A DNA stretch of 64,000 bases from positions 22,518,349 to 22,582,348 of the forward strand of contig OU744451.1 in assembly GCA_916610825.1 (NCBI GenBank), written 5' to 3'. A model generated the notes under the pieces. The model worked only from the letters and a program-made list of their open reading frames with translations, was not told the origin of the DNA and did no database searches. Below are positions 1-9,800 of this stretch, piece by piece. This DNA comes from Haliclystus octoradiatus (Eukaryota; Cnidaria; Staurozoa; Stauromedusae; Haliclystidae). A program made the position numbers and the translations under genes. Every line of letters begins with the position of its first letter. Within the stretch, counting starts at the first letter, position 1.

Positions 1-326
1 CCTCTCAATCGTGAAAACTGGAATAGGCGATACTCCTGAAATACAGGAGCGTGTGGAGCATGATTTTCCATATGCTTCTCTGTTATTTTTGTTCATTTGG
101 AATTTTGGATTTTGATGTAAGAACATGATCAAAATACACAGTCAATTACCAATCAAGCAGTATAATTTCGTAACTTATAATAATTCATTATGCTAGGAAT
201 GACTATTTGAATACTTAAAAAACTTATTTTTTAGTCAATTTTATTGGTTTTTATGGCTGGGAAGTCACAGTACCAAATAATACAACCACAAAGTGTAAGT
301 AGTATTGTAGTAACGTATTCAAGTTT

Positions 327-506
327 GCAGCAGAACTTCAGGCTGAGCTCAGACTGTGAGCTGCTCTCGAATCAGCCTCGTTGAAACTTGCTGAGGAGAC
401 ACGCTTAAAGGATAGCTTCTCATGCAAAATTGTAGCAAGTGTTCTGCTAAACGATGGCACAGATAAGTTAAAAAATATACAAAACACTATCCTGCTATTG
501 CTTTAA
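327..506 (+). pseudogene. Degenerate coding remnant, unidentified
   Basis: A 60-codon frame reads as an amphipathic Ala/Glu/Leu-rich helix (AAELQAELRL, a stop, then ALESASLKLAEETRLKD), followed by a more hydrophobic tail and a TAA. One in-frame TGA interrupts it and no initiating ATG is visible. The coding-like composition in AT-rich surroundings suggests a fossil of a transposon or host protein. I do not recognise the family. It could also be chance. Confidence 0.25.
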
Positions 507-557
507 TTATATGCTAGATTTTTATGTATTTATTTAAGTAACTCTCTGGGTTTAAAT

Positions 558-700
558 TCATATACAATAATTATAACGGTTACCTATATATTGCGGCCAC
601 CTGTCTATAATGGTCACTCTTGCAATGTCTAAAATAGTATTTTCTATTGAATCAACCCTGTCTGCAAAGGCCAACTGTCTATAGTGGTCAATTAGGATAA
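558..700. repeat. Degenerate copy of the GGTCA/CTGTCTATAGTGGTCA repeat family
   Basis: Contains the phrases CACCTGTCTATAATGGTCAC, TATTTTCTATTGAATCAACC and CTGTCTATAGTGGTCA. The same phrases recur at 17344-17455, 18628-18770, 27553-27638 and 61828-62004. Better copies have TA-flanked inverted ends starting CAGT(G/C)AAACCTGT, so this is a decayed pogo/Tc1-like MITE without clear ends. Confidence 0.5.
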
Positions 701-1047
701 CGAAGTGGATAATGTTCCGGCAGCCTGGATCCTGGGTACTAGAGATAATGTTCCATTTGTCTTTTGCGCATGCGTAATTTGCTGTTTGCGTTTCTCTCAC
801 ATTCGTTCAAAATGCAATGGCGACGGACGGTCCTGTTCCTCGATCACGTTAATAACAATTATGTTCATCAATTTAATAATAGAATATAAAAGAGTTTGAA
901 ATGCAAATGCTAGAGGTTGAAAACACTTTATACGAGAGATTCACGACGCTAGATGCCAATTGGTAGGCATATAGCATCAATTACAGGATAGAGAGATGAC
1001 TACCCTTGCGAAAATCTTCATGTTTTTGTAAATTTTCATGAACTGTC

Positions 1048-1203
1048 TGTTGTGAATTTGTTAATTATGCTAATTATGTTCTTTATGTTTGTAAATGAGG
1101 CTACTTCATAAACACTCATTCCTTATCCACATGTTGTAAGATGGAGCTATCTTTTTGTTAAATAAAGCCTTATTCAGAGTTTAGTTACTGGCTATTCATT
1201 TCA
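1048..1203 (+). repeat. 5' LTR
   Basis: A 156-bp LTR that begins TGTTGTGAATT and ends TTCATTTCA, with TG...CA termini. It contains a polyadenylation-like AAATAAAG at 1160-1167. No TATA box is evident upstream of it. The segment 1148-1166 is the reverse complement, with one bulged base, of the sequence just downstream of this LTR. Confidence 0.95.
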
Positions 1204-1204
1204 A

Positions 1205-1222
1205 TTTATTTAACAAAAGATA
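1205..1222 (+). promoter_or_regulatory. Primer-binding site, self-complementary to the LTR
   Basis: TTTATTTAACAAAAGATA lies one base after the 5' LTR, where a tRNA-complementary PBS is normally found. It has no tRNA-like TGG start. It matches the reverse complement of LTR positions 1148-1166 (TTTATTTAACAAAAAGATA): 14 matching bases, one extra A, then GATA. This fits the self-priming mechanism known for Tf1-like elements. Confidence 0.7.
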
Positions 1223-1240
1223 TTTTTCAGACAGTTAGTC

Positions 1241-4200
1241 ATGGATAGATTTCTTAAACCAGAAAAGTTCAATACAGATCCTAATTCATCTACTGCCAAA
1301 AAGGAATGGAAACATTGGCATATGACCTTCACAAATTTCTTGGCAATGCTGGACAAACTCAAACCAGATAAACTACACACTTTAATTAACTATATATCAC
1401 CTACTGTTTATGAATATATTTCTGACTGTGATACCTATGAACTTGCTATTACTACACTTGAATCAATGTATGCTAAGGTCCCCAATGAAGTCTATGCAAG
1501 GTATTTACTTTCATCACGTCGACAGCAGCCATCTGAATCTGTTGATACATTTTTACAAGCTCTAAGTCTATTGAGTAAGGATTGTACATTCAAGCCACTC
1601 ACAGCTATTGAACACAAGAATATTGTTATCAGAGATGCTTTTATTAGTGGTTTACAATCAAGTCCGATGCGGCAAAGGCTGTTAGAAAATAAGAATCTTG
1701 ATCTAGACACTACAATTTTACAGGCTAGATCTTTGGAAGTTGCGCAGAAAAGTTCTGATGGATTTGCAATCCCCCAGCAAACGAACACTGTTGCTGCTGC
1801 CACAGAGTTATCACATGCACAAATTGACTCACACAACTCTGAAGAAAATCATATTGCAGCCATCAAAAGTGACAAAACAGGCAAATGCTTCTTCTGTGGT
1901 CAACAGCGTCATCCACGTAGTCACTGTCCAGCCAAAGATGTCAACTGTAACAAATGCTCGAGGAAAGGACATTATGCAAAAGTGTGTAGATCAAGTAATA
2001 ACACATACAATAAAACACAATCTTCTGCAATGCACTCTACCTACCTAGCTGCAACAAAACCATGCCAATGTGTCGCTGACGTCAAAGTGAATGGTACTGC
2101 AGTGAAAGCTCTGATAGACACTGGTAGCAATGACAGCTACATTTGTCCTAATCTTGTTAAACAAATGGGATTATCTACCATGCCCAAGCCTTCTGTGGTA
2201 TATATGGCCTCATCTGCACTACATGCCAAAGTTGAAAAGTCAACAAAGATTGATATTAATATGGATGATAAAGTATACAAGAAAGTAGAAGTATCTATTT
2301 TACAAGGACTTTGCTCAGATTTAATCCTTGGTCGAGATTTTTTACAATTACACAAACAAGTCACTTTCGAATTTGGAGGTGAAAAACCTACCTTAAATGT
2401 TTGTGCTTTGGCATCATTGTCAATAAACCCTCCTAAACTATTTGCAAATTTAGACTCCACATGCCAACCTATCGCAACAAAATCCAGAAAGTTCAGTGCA
2501 CCAGACAAAAGTTTTATCGACACAGAAGTGCAACTACTTTTGAAAGAAGGTATAATTGAGCCAAGCACCTCACCATGGAGAGCGCAAGTATTGGTCACAA
2601 CAAATGAGCGTCACAAGAAACGTTTGGTTGTTGACTACTCGCGAACTATTAACCGCTTTACAAATCTTGATGCGTATCCATTACCTAGAATCGAAGAAGT
2701 AGTCAACAACGTTTCAAAGTACAAGTTCTTCAGTACTTTGGATTTGAAATCAGCATATCACCAAATCCCAATCAATCAAGAAGACAAGATATACACTGCT
2801 TTTGAAGCTGCAGGAGAGCTTTACCAATTCTGCCGAATACCTTTTGGTGTGACAAATGGAGTTGCCTGCTTTCAGAGAATCATAAATCAGATTATAAAAG
2901 ACAATGATTTAAAAGACACTTTTGCTTATTTAGATGATATCACCATATGCGGAAAAACCAAAGAAGAACATGATTCAAATCTTGATCGTTTCTTAGTAAT
3001 TGCTAAGAAACTAAACCTTACTATTAATCATGCAAAGAGTACATATGCTACAGAAACAATTAATTTATTGGGTTATTTGATATCTCATGGAGAATTGAAA
3101 CCAGATCCTGATAGGTTAACCCCGCTAAAAAGTCTGCGGCTGCCATCATCCACTGATGAATTGAAAAGAGCTGTCGGATTGTTTTCCTATTATTCACAAT
3201 GGATCAAGAACTTCTCAGATCTAATACGGCCTCTAACTCAAAGTCACTCTTTTCCACTATCTGACTGTGCCAAAGAGTCTTTTGAAACCTTGAAATCAAA
3301 AATCGAAGAAGCTGTACTTCAACCAATTGATGAAACAGCGCCATTTACTGTTGAAACCGATGCATCAGACTTTGCTCTCGGTGCAACACTCAATCAAAAC
3401 GGCAAACCAGTAGCATTCTTCTCTCGTACACTAACAGATGGTGAGCAGAAACATTCTTCTATTGAGAAAGAAGCATATGCCATTGTAGAGAGTCTTAGAA
3501 AATGGAGACATTACTTATGTGCCCGTAACTTTACACTAATCACAGACCAACAATCGGTCTCATTTATGCTGAACCCCAAACTTGCTGGAAAAATCAAGAA
3601 TGACAAGATTCAACGATGGAGAATTGAGCTATCATCATATAAATTCAGCATTATCTACAGACCAGGAACAGAGAATGCACCGGCTGATGCCTTATCTCGG
3701 ATACGAACTACTCTTGGAGCAACTCAAGCACATCAAAGCTTATACGATCTACATGACATGTTATGTCACCCTGGCATCACAAGAATGCTACATTTTGTCA
3801 GATCAAGGAATTTACCTTACTCCGTTGCTGATGTCAAAAATGTAACATCATCATGCACAGTGTGCAATGAGTGCAAGCCACAATACATGAAGCCACCTGA
3901 CGCCCATCTTATCAAGGCTACTCAACCTTTCGAAAGACTGAATCTGGATTTCAAAGGACCACTTCCTTCTTCATCTACTAACAAATATATACTAACAGTT
4001 ATTGATGAGTTTTCGAGATTTCCATTTGCCATTCCATGCCATGATGTATCGACGACTACTGTTACCAAATGTTTGCGACAAGTATTTGCTATGTTTGGTA
4101 TGCCAATGTATGTACACTCAGATAGAGGTTCATCATTTATGTCTAACGATTTGAAGGTATTTCTAAGAAGTCATGGTATTTCTGCTAGTCGCACTACACC

Positions 4201-4807
4201 CTACAACCCTCAAGGCAATGGACAGTGTGAAAAATATAATGGCATCATATGGAAAGCAGTTTCTCTTGCATTAAAATCGAGAAGTTTATCGACATCTCAA
4301 TGGGAAGTTGTACTACCTGACGCCCTCCATTCAATAAGATCTCTACTATGTACTTCAACAAATGTCACCCCTCATGAAAGGATGTTTAACCATAATCGTA
4401 GGTCAACTACTGGTAATGCTATGCCTACATGGCTTTCTTCTCCTGGACCGGTACTGATGAGAAACCAAAATATGCAGAGCAAATATGACACACCTGTCCA
4501 GACTGTCACACTCATTGAATCTAATCCTAACTATGCACACGTCAGGCTCCCTAATGGGAAAGAAGCTACCGTGTCAGTTAGACATCTGGCACCATATGGC
4601 GTAGAGTCAGAACAGCCACATCGTGAAGCACCTCTGGATGAAAATGTACCACTGGATTCAACTGGAGATTCAAATATTGATTCTATTCAAAATTTACCAA
4701 ACGTTGATCAACCAATTGTAGCTGAAAACACTGATGTGGTCAAAGATGTAAATGAACCACGTAGATCTACTAGAATTAGACATGCTCCCAATAAACTAAA
4801 CATCTAA
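1241..4807 (+). CDS. gag-pol: Gag-Pol polyprotein of Ty3/gypsy retrotransposon
   Basis: An intact 1,188-residue single frame. Residues 1-215 are a Gag-like region. Two CX2CX4HX4C zinc knuckles lie at 216-229 and 236-249. The aspartic protease has DTGS at 293. The reverse transcriptase has YLDD at 563-566. RNase H has its TDAS aspartate at 707. The integrase has an HPG-type zinc-binding N-terminus near 843, then the catalytic triad D903, D961 and E997 (D,D-35-E). A basic tail ends in RRSTRIRHAPNK. No frameshift separates gag from pol, so processing must rely on the protease. The start is the first ATG of the frame, 38 bases after the LTR. All catalytic motifs are present, so the protein could be functional. 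Confidence 0.96.
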   Translation: MDRFLKPEKFNTDPNSSTAKKEWKHWHMTFTNFLAMLDKLKPDKLHTLINYISPTVYEYISDCDTYELAITTLESMYAKVPNEVYARYLLSSRRQQPSESVDTFLQALSLLSKDCTFKPLTAIEHKNIVIRDAFISGLQSSPMRQRLLENKNLDLDTTILQARSLEVAQKSSDGFAIPQQTNTVAAATELSHAQIDSHNSEENHIAAIKSDKTGKCFFCGQQRHPRSHCPAKDVNCNKCSRKGHYAKVCRSSNNTYNKTQSSAMHSTYLAATKPCQCVADVKVNGTAVKALIDTGSNDSYICPNLVKQMGLSTMPKPSVVYMASSALHAKVEKSTKIDINMDDKVYKKVEVSILQGLCSDLILGRDFLQLHKQVTFEFGGEKPTLNVCALASLSINPPKLFANLDSTCQPIATKSRKFSAPDKSFIDTEVQLLLKEGIIEPSTSPWRAQVLVTTNERHKKRLVVDYSRTINRFTNLDAYPLPRIEEVVNNVSKYKFFSTLDLKSAYHQIPINQEDKIYTAFEAAGELYQFCRIPFGVTNGVACFQRIINQIIKDNDLKDTFAYLDDITICGKTKEEHDSNLDRFLVIAKKLNLTINHAKSTYATETINLLGYLISHGELKPDPDRLTPLKSLRLPSSTDELKRAVGLFSYYSQWIKNFSDLIRPLTQSHSFPLSDCAKESFETLKSKIEEAVLQPIDETAPFTVETDASDFALGATLNQNGKPVAFFSRTLTDGEQKHSSIEKEAYAIVESLRKWRHYLCARNFTLITDQQSVSFMLNPKLAGKIKNDKIQRWRIELSSYKFSIIYRPGTENAPADALSRIRTTLGATQAHQSLYDLHDMLCHPGITRMLHFVRSRNLPYSVADVKNVTSSCTVCNECKPQYMKPPDAHLIKATQPFERLNLDFKGPLPSSSTNKYILTVIDEFSRFPFAIPCHDVSTTTVTKCLRQVFAMFGMPMYVHSDRGSSFMSNDLKVFLRSHGISASRTTPYNPQGNGQCEKYNGIIWKAVSLALKSRSLSTSQWEVVLPDALHSIRSLLCTSTNVTPHERMFNHNRRSTTGNAMPTWLSSPGPVLMRNQNMQSKYDTPVQTVTLIESNPNYAHVRLPNGKEATVSVRHLAPYGVESEQPHREAPLDENVPLDSTGDSNIDSIQNLPNVDQPIVAENTDVVKDVNEPRRSTRIRHAPNKLNI

Positions 4808-4814
4808 TAATTAC

Positions 4815-4824
4815 AAGGGGAGAA
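4815..4824 (+). promoter_or_regulatory. Polypurine tract
   Basis: AAGGGGAGAA directly precedes the 3' LTR TGTTG and follows the gag-pol stop by 7 bases. This is the expected site for plus-strand priming. Confidence 0.85.
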
Positions 4825-4980
4825 TGTTGTGAATTTGTTAATTATGCTAATTATGTTCTTTATGTTTGTAAATGAGGCTACTTCATAAACACTCATTCCT
4901 TATCCACATGTTGTAAGATGGAGCTATCTTTTTGTTAAATAAAGCCTTATTCAGAGTTTAGTTACTGGCTATTCATTTCA
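4825..4980 (+). repeat. 3' LTR
   Basis: A 156-bp direct repeat of the 5' LTR with no difference seen by eye. It ends TTCATTTCA and is followed by the CTGTC target duplication. Confidence 0.95.
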
Positions 4981-5038
4981 CTGTCCGCGAGTGTTCATGA
5001 ATTGTTCATGAACTCCTGAACTGTTTTTCGCAGGGGTA

Positions 5039-6283
5039 GGGGAGAGCGGGGTGAAATGGAACGGGGGTGAATCAGAATACACAACTTCTAAAGACTCAAA
5101 AATTACAAAATTGCAGCAGAACATTGTTCTTATAAAGTCTAAACATTGTGTAAAGTTTCATTTCGATACATAAAGTAAATAAAATATTATAAGCCTTTGA
5201 AAATTTGTACGCGCGATGCAAGTCATTCGCTTTTCACATCGCGTTTGATTTTATTTTCATTTCTTCACGCATCAGGTGTTATTGCATACCATTGTGTAGA
5301 GAATTTCCGTGTTATGACGTAGGCAGTTGTCATTTTTGTCTTTTCCAACAAACTTTCTAGTAAATAGTGTTTATGTTGCAAGATTCACAATGGGGTTGAA
5401 TGGAACACGGCGGGAAACATTTCAATCACAGTCTGGCTTCACACTGCTTTGCTTTGTTGTTGCTCCGCCTTTGATTTCACACCAAGAAGAAATCATTCAA
5501 ATTAATCCATTAAATTGGTTCAATTGCCTCTTTTCATTAGTAAATAGCCTTGTATAATTTCTCTGAACCATTGATCTTTTTGTTGTTTTATTTTCAACGT
5601 AAAATTAATGAGTTTGTATTGTCTTGTTTTGACTTATTATTTCCTTCGTGAATCAGTGTGAATTATAATGTAAACAAAACATTTGCATGAGCGGTTTCTT
5701 TGAATTTGACACCTTCGGAAGGAAAGTGACTTTGTCGAAGGACTGCATGAAATTAAATGTTGTTTTATTCATATTATATTGGTTAAATCTAATTAAAACC
5801 CATTTGAATGATTAACCTTACTCATATTCTCTCAATTATAATTGAAATGTGAAAAATTATACTAGTACGGGAAAATGTTATCGTGTTTTACGGAGACGCA
5901 TTTTTTTGAATGGAAAATAATAATCTTATAAATCTATATTTGGAAGTAAGTTTCTTTATCTATCTAATTTATTATTGTTGATATCAATTTTTAAAGGCTC
6001 AATAGCTATGATACTCAATTTATTTGAACAAATTCGATGAAATAATGGTAAATTTGTGGTCATTCCGTTATACCCCACATTTTCGCAAAATCGCGGTTTT
6101 GAAAAAATGTCATTCTTCCTTCAAACATTGTTTCAACTTTGATTTGACAATATTCAGGTATTTTGTATTATAAACTTCAGACAATTTCCTACAAATCGAT
6201 ACCAAAATTGTGAGTTTTGCGTGAGCCGTATTGGAGCAATAATTTTTTTAAGAAAATTTGTTCCAATTCACCCCGCTCTCCCC
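5039..6283. mobile_element. Non-autonomous TIR transposon, TA target
   Basis: Starts GGGGAGAGCGGGGTGAAATG and ends CAATTCACCCCGCTCTCCCC. The roughly 24-bp inverted termini (both continuing into GGAAC/GTTCC) are flanked by TA on each side (5037-5038 and 6284-6285). The 1.25-kb interior is AT-rich. It includes a 76-codon frame at 5327-5557 with no recognisable domain, which I do not call a gene. It sits directly against the end of an F1 MITE. Confidence 0.8.
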
Positions 6284-6598
6284 TAATAAGTAGGTTTCCC
6301 ACATCATTACAAATCACCAAAGTAAAGCTGTTTCGAATATTGTTACATAAATGTTATCTGAAACGACATTTTCAAATAAATGGCACGACACTCAAATATT
6401 TTTATTCCAAACCATCAATCCAAATACGGTGCTATGAATTATTTTACAAACTATTCAAGATTTAATTTGGATTGATCGACACAGCCATGTTTACTATCTA
6501 CATACGCATGCGCAAAGGACGCACAAAACATTATCTTTTGAGAACAGCTTTCTGGCAGCCGGAACAATATCCACCGTGTTGGATAACGCTCATAGATA

Positions 6599-6713
6599 CC
6601 CTTACGAAAAACATTTCAGAAGTTCATGAACAGTTCATGAACGTTAAATGGCCCCAAATTTTCATGAACTGTCCGCAAGTGTTCATGAACTCCTGAACTG
6701 TTTATCTCAGGGG
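6599..6713. mobile_element. F1 palindromic MITE
   Basis: Starts CCCTTACGAAAAACA and ends in CTCCTGAACTG...CAGGGG, with TTCATGAAC palindromes and a TTAAATGGCCCC core. It lies about 50 bp upstream of the first recognised RBM18 exon. Confidence 0.8.
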
Positions 6714-6761
6714 TGGCTGTTATATATAGATTTTACTGTATCATATAATCTTGTATTTCAG

Positions 6762-6820
6762 AATAAAGAAAGTCAACTAAGCAAATTATGGATTGGGAAT
6801 CTTGATCCAAGAGTCACTGA
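6762..6820 (+). CDS. RBM18: RBM18-like exon: RNP2
   Basis: Follows TTGTATTTCAG and ends before GTATGT. Encodes NKESQLSKLWIGNLDPRVTE and is left in phase 2. LWIGNL is the RNP2 motif. Confidence 0.88.
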
Positions 6821-9800
6821 GTATGTAAAGTATTATGAAAACATCATTGCAATTTACCCTGTGAAATTTCAAGAGCATTTCCCGAACAACATATATCGAC
6901 ATTTCATAAACAAGTAATTGAAAGTTTGTGAATTTGAAATCGCACACTTTTTCATGAAGTTATGAACTGTTAATCAACTCATTAAATCTTTAAGTCAAAG
7001 TTTATGTTGAATCAGATTTTCTGTAAATTAAACTTTGGCAACAAATAATCTGTAATACAAATCCGATTTGAATTTCGAGATAAAATTGATCTAATAAAAC
7101 CCTAAATGTTTTCATCATGAATCCGATAAAACTGATTTAAAAAAGTTTTGCATGATGTAGGCTAAGTTTACTATTTATTGAAGATGATTATTAATCATTC
7201 TACCATTCTCAATTTATTACCTTTTTCCCATTGAAATTGATCAACTTTTATTCAAATATCCTAGATTCCAGACTATTTTTATAATTTAAATTCTCTTGTC
7301 TGGTTTATATAACTCATGTTGAATAAAAGTGTTTAATATTGGTATAATAGAATGTCTCTCAATTTGACAGTGGACAGCGACAGGGCTTGAAATAAGCGCC
7401 GGTCATCCGTCAATGACCGGTACATTTTGGTGTTTGTCCGGCAAATCTGTTTGTTCTCCCGTCATTTATGACCGGCAAATATTTTTCGCAAATAAAAAAA
7501 ATGTTTTGAAATCAATGATTCTCTTCTCCGTAAAATGATTCATATTTCAAAACGTTGAAATACTATTATTTGCACAAGAATAAAAAGTAATCATCATTCT
7601 GTTTGAAAACAATAAATGTTTGTAATCGTGGTCATTTCAAAACAAACATTGTCTGAAACTGAGAAACCGTCGAGATTATTGACACTTCAGGTCATGTGCT
7701 AACTTTTTGAATGGTGTCAAATCACGTTGAAACAAAAGATTGAACAAAGTAGGAAACACGCGCATGCATTCTACATGTAAAATATAAAGGATCCGATCAG
7801 CAAAACAGCATAAATGATGTCAACAATTTGGAACAACTGTGTAGCCTACTGTACCCTGATGTAAATCTAAACAATCTGGATGAATTCAAATTGTCTGTAC
7901 TGGTTAACGTAAAATCAGATTGAATTTAACTGACGAAAACACGCTGTAACTGTTTGAAGAATTTGAACACAACACCATAGATCAGAAAATGTTTTAGGCT
8001 CTGATAATTACAAACATACAATAGCTACACTATCAATTCAAAATAATTTGTATTACTTGTATAGTTAGGCTACTGTTATGCTTTGAAAAAAAAGTGATAA
8101 TATTACATCAATTTCCATACGTTTTAGAAAAACTATTTTTGAAAAATTTCCTTTTACTGTTGTCCGGTAAATTTCCGGAGATGACCGGCAAATTGTCTGT
8201 TACATCCGCCACAGTGATCGGTAGAGTTCTGCCCGTTATTTCAAGGCCTTGACAGCGATGCTAAAGAGGCTACACTCTAGCCTAACATAGAATTATTCAA
8301 TGCTCTTATAATGGTATTCTATTCTACTTTAAGTTTTGAGTTGCTATGAATTTTAGATCATGTTACGAATTACAATTGTATAGTACTCTAGTACGTCTAG
8401 TAATGTAAATAATCTGTAGTCTAATATGAATCCGATCTGAATTTGAAGATAAAAATTGATCTAATAAAATACTAAATGTTTTCATCATGAATTTGATAAA
8501 ACCGATAATTTGGGAGCTTTTTCAGAAAGAGTTTTGTATATGTTGCAAATTTACTGTTTCTAGAGGATAATTAATAATAACCATAGCCTACTATGTAATA
8601 GTAATAATAATAGTAGGCTACGCAGGGTCCGACGAAAGTGGGAATCCTAGATTCCGGAAGGTTAATGCAAATTCACAAGAAAATTGATATTTTTAATGAT
8701 TTATTGGTCAAATGTCAGCGACAAACTTCAGAAGAAAATGTTGAAATGCCTCTAGGATTCCAGAAGGCTAGAGCAACTTCAGAAGAAAATTGATATTTTT
8801 TATGATTTATTGGTCAAACCTACGCAACAAAATTCGGAAGACAAATTTGAAATGCCTCTAGGATTCCAGAAGGCTAGAGCAACTTCAGAAGAAAATTGAT
8901 ATTTTTAATAATTTATTGGTCAAACTTACGAAACAAAATTCAGAAGAAAAAAAATGAAATGCCTCTAGGATTCCAGAAGGCTAGAGCAACTTCACAAGAA
9001 AATTGATATTTTTAATGATTTATTGGTCAAACTTACGCAACAAAATTCAGAAGAAAAAAAATGAAATGCCTCTAGGATTCCAGAAGGCTAGAGCAACTTC
9101 AGAAGAAAATTGATATTTTTTATGATTTATTGGTCAAACCTACGCAACAAAATTCGGAAGACAAATTTGAAATGCCTCTAGGATTCCAGAAGGCTAGAGC
9201 AACTTCAGAAGAAAATTGATATTTTTAATAATTTATTGGTCAAACTTACGAAACAAAATTCAGAAGAAAAAAAATGAAATGCCTCTAGGATTCCAGAAGG
9301 CTAGAGCAACTTCACAAGAAAATTGATATTTTTAATGATTTATTGGTCAAACTTACGCAACAAAATTCAGAAGAAAAAAAATGAAATGCCTCTAGGATTC
9401 CAGAAGGCTAGAGCAACTTCAGAAGAAAATTGATGTTTTTATTGATTTACCGGTCAAGTTTACGCAACAAAATTCAAAGGAAAATGTTGAAATGCCTCTA
9501 GGATTCCAGAAGGCTGAACCTTTTTTCGGCTCTTAATAATACGTCTACTGATTTCTTAATGTTGATTTCGTTATAGGTATCATCTTATTCAGATATTTAA
9601 AATATACGGAGAAATTTCTTCTTTCGACTTTCTGTTTCATCGGAGTGGTCCGTCAAAAGGTGAACCCAAAGGCTTTTGTTTTGTAGAATATAAATTCCAA
9701 AAGGTAAGTGCAATCCTGTGGTTTAATCTCCTGTAATGTTGTAGATTCATAAACAGTTGAGTAGTAGTATAAACTTTACGTAAACTGATCTTATGTTAGC

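Larger units (their letters stand above)
1048..4980 (+). mobile_element. Complete Ty3/gypsy-type LTR retrotransposon
   Basis: A 3,933-bp element is bounded by two 156-bp LTRs (TGTTGTG...TTTCA). By eye the LTRs are identical. It is flanked by the direct repeat CTGTC (1043-1047 and 4981-4985), the 5-bp target duplication typical of Ty3/gypsy. Inside are a primer-binding region, one uninterrupted gag-pol frame in the order protease, RT, RNase H, integrase, and a purine tract before the 3' LTR. Identical LTRs plus an intact frame indicate a recent and possibly active insertion. Confidence 0.95.
1003..5036. mobile_element. F1 palindromic MITE, split by the gypsy element
   Basis: The left part (1003-1047) starts CCCTTGCGAAAA and runs into TTCATGAACTGTC. 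The right part (4981-5036) continues CTGTCCGCGAGTGTTCATG and ends in GTTTTTCGCAGGGG. Removing the LTR element and one CTGTC rebuilds a normal F1 copy, so F1 was here before the retrotransposon. Confidence 0.85.

Noticed and set aside
819-975. Short ATG frames (MATDGPVPRS; MQMLEVENTLYERF) as the missing first exon of RBM18
   Set aside because: Neither ends at a donor in the phase 0 needed to join the exon at 6762, and joining the second would create a stop.
5327-5557. 76-codon frame inside the GGGGAGAGCGGGG element
   Set aside because: Too short for a transposase and no motif.
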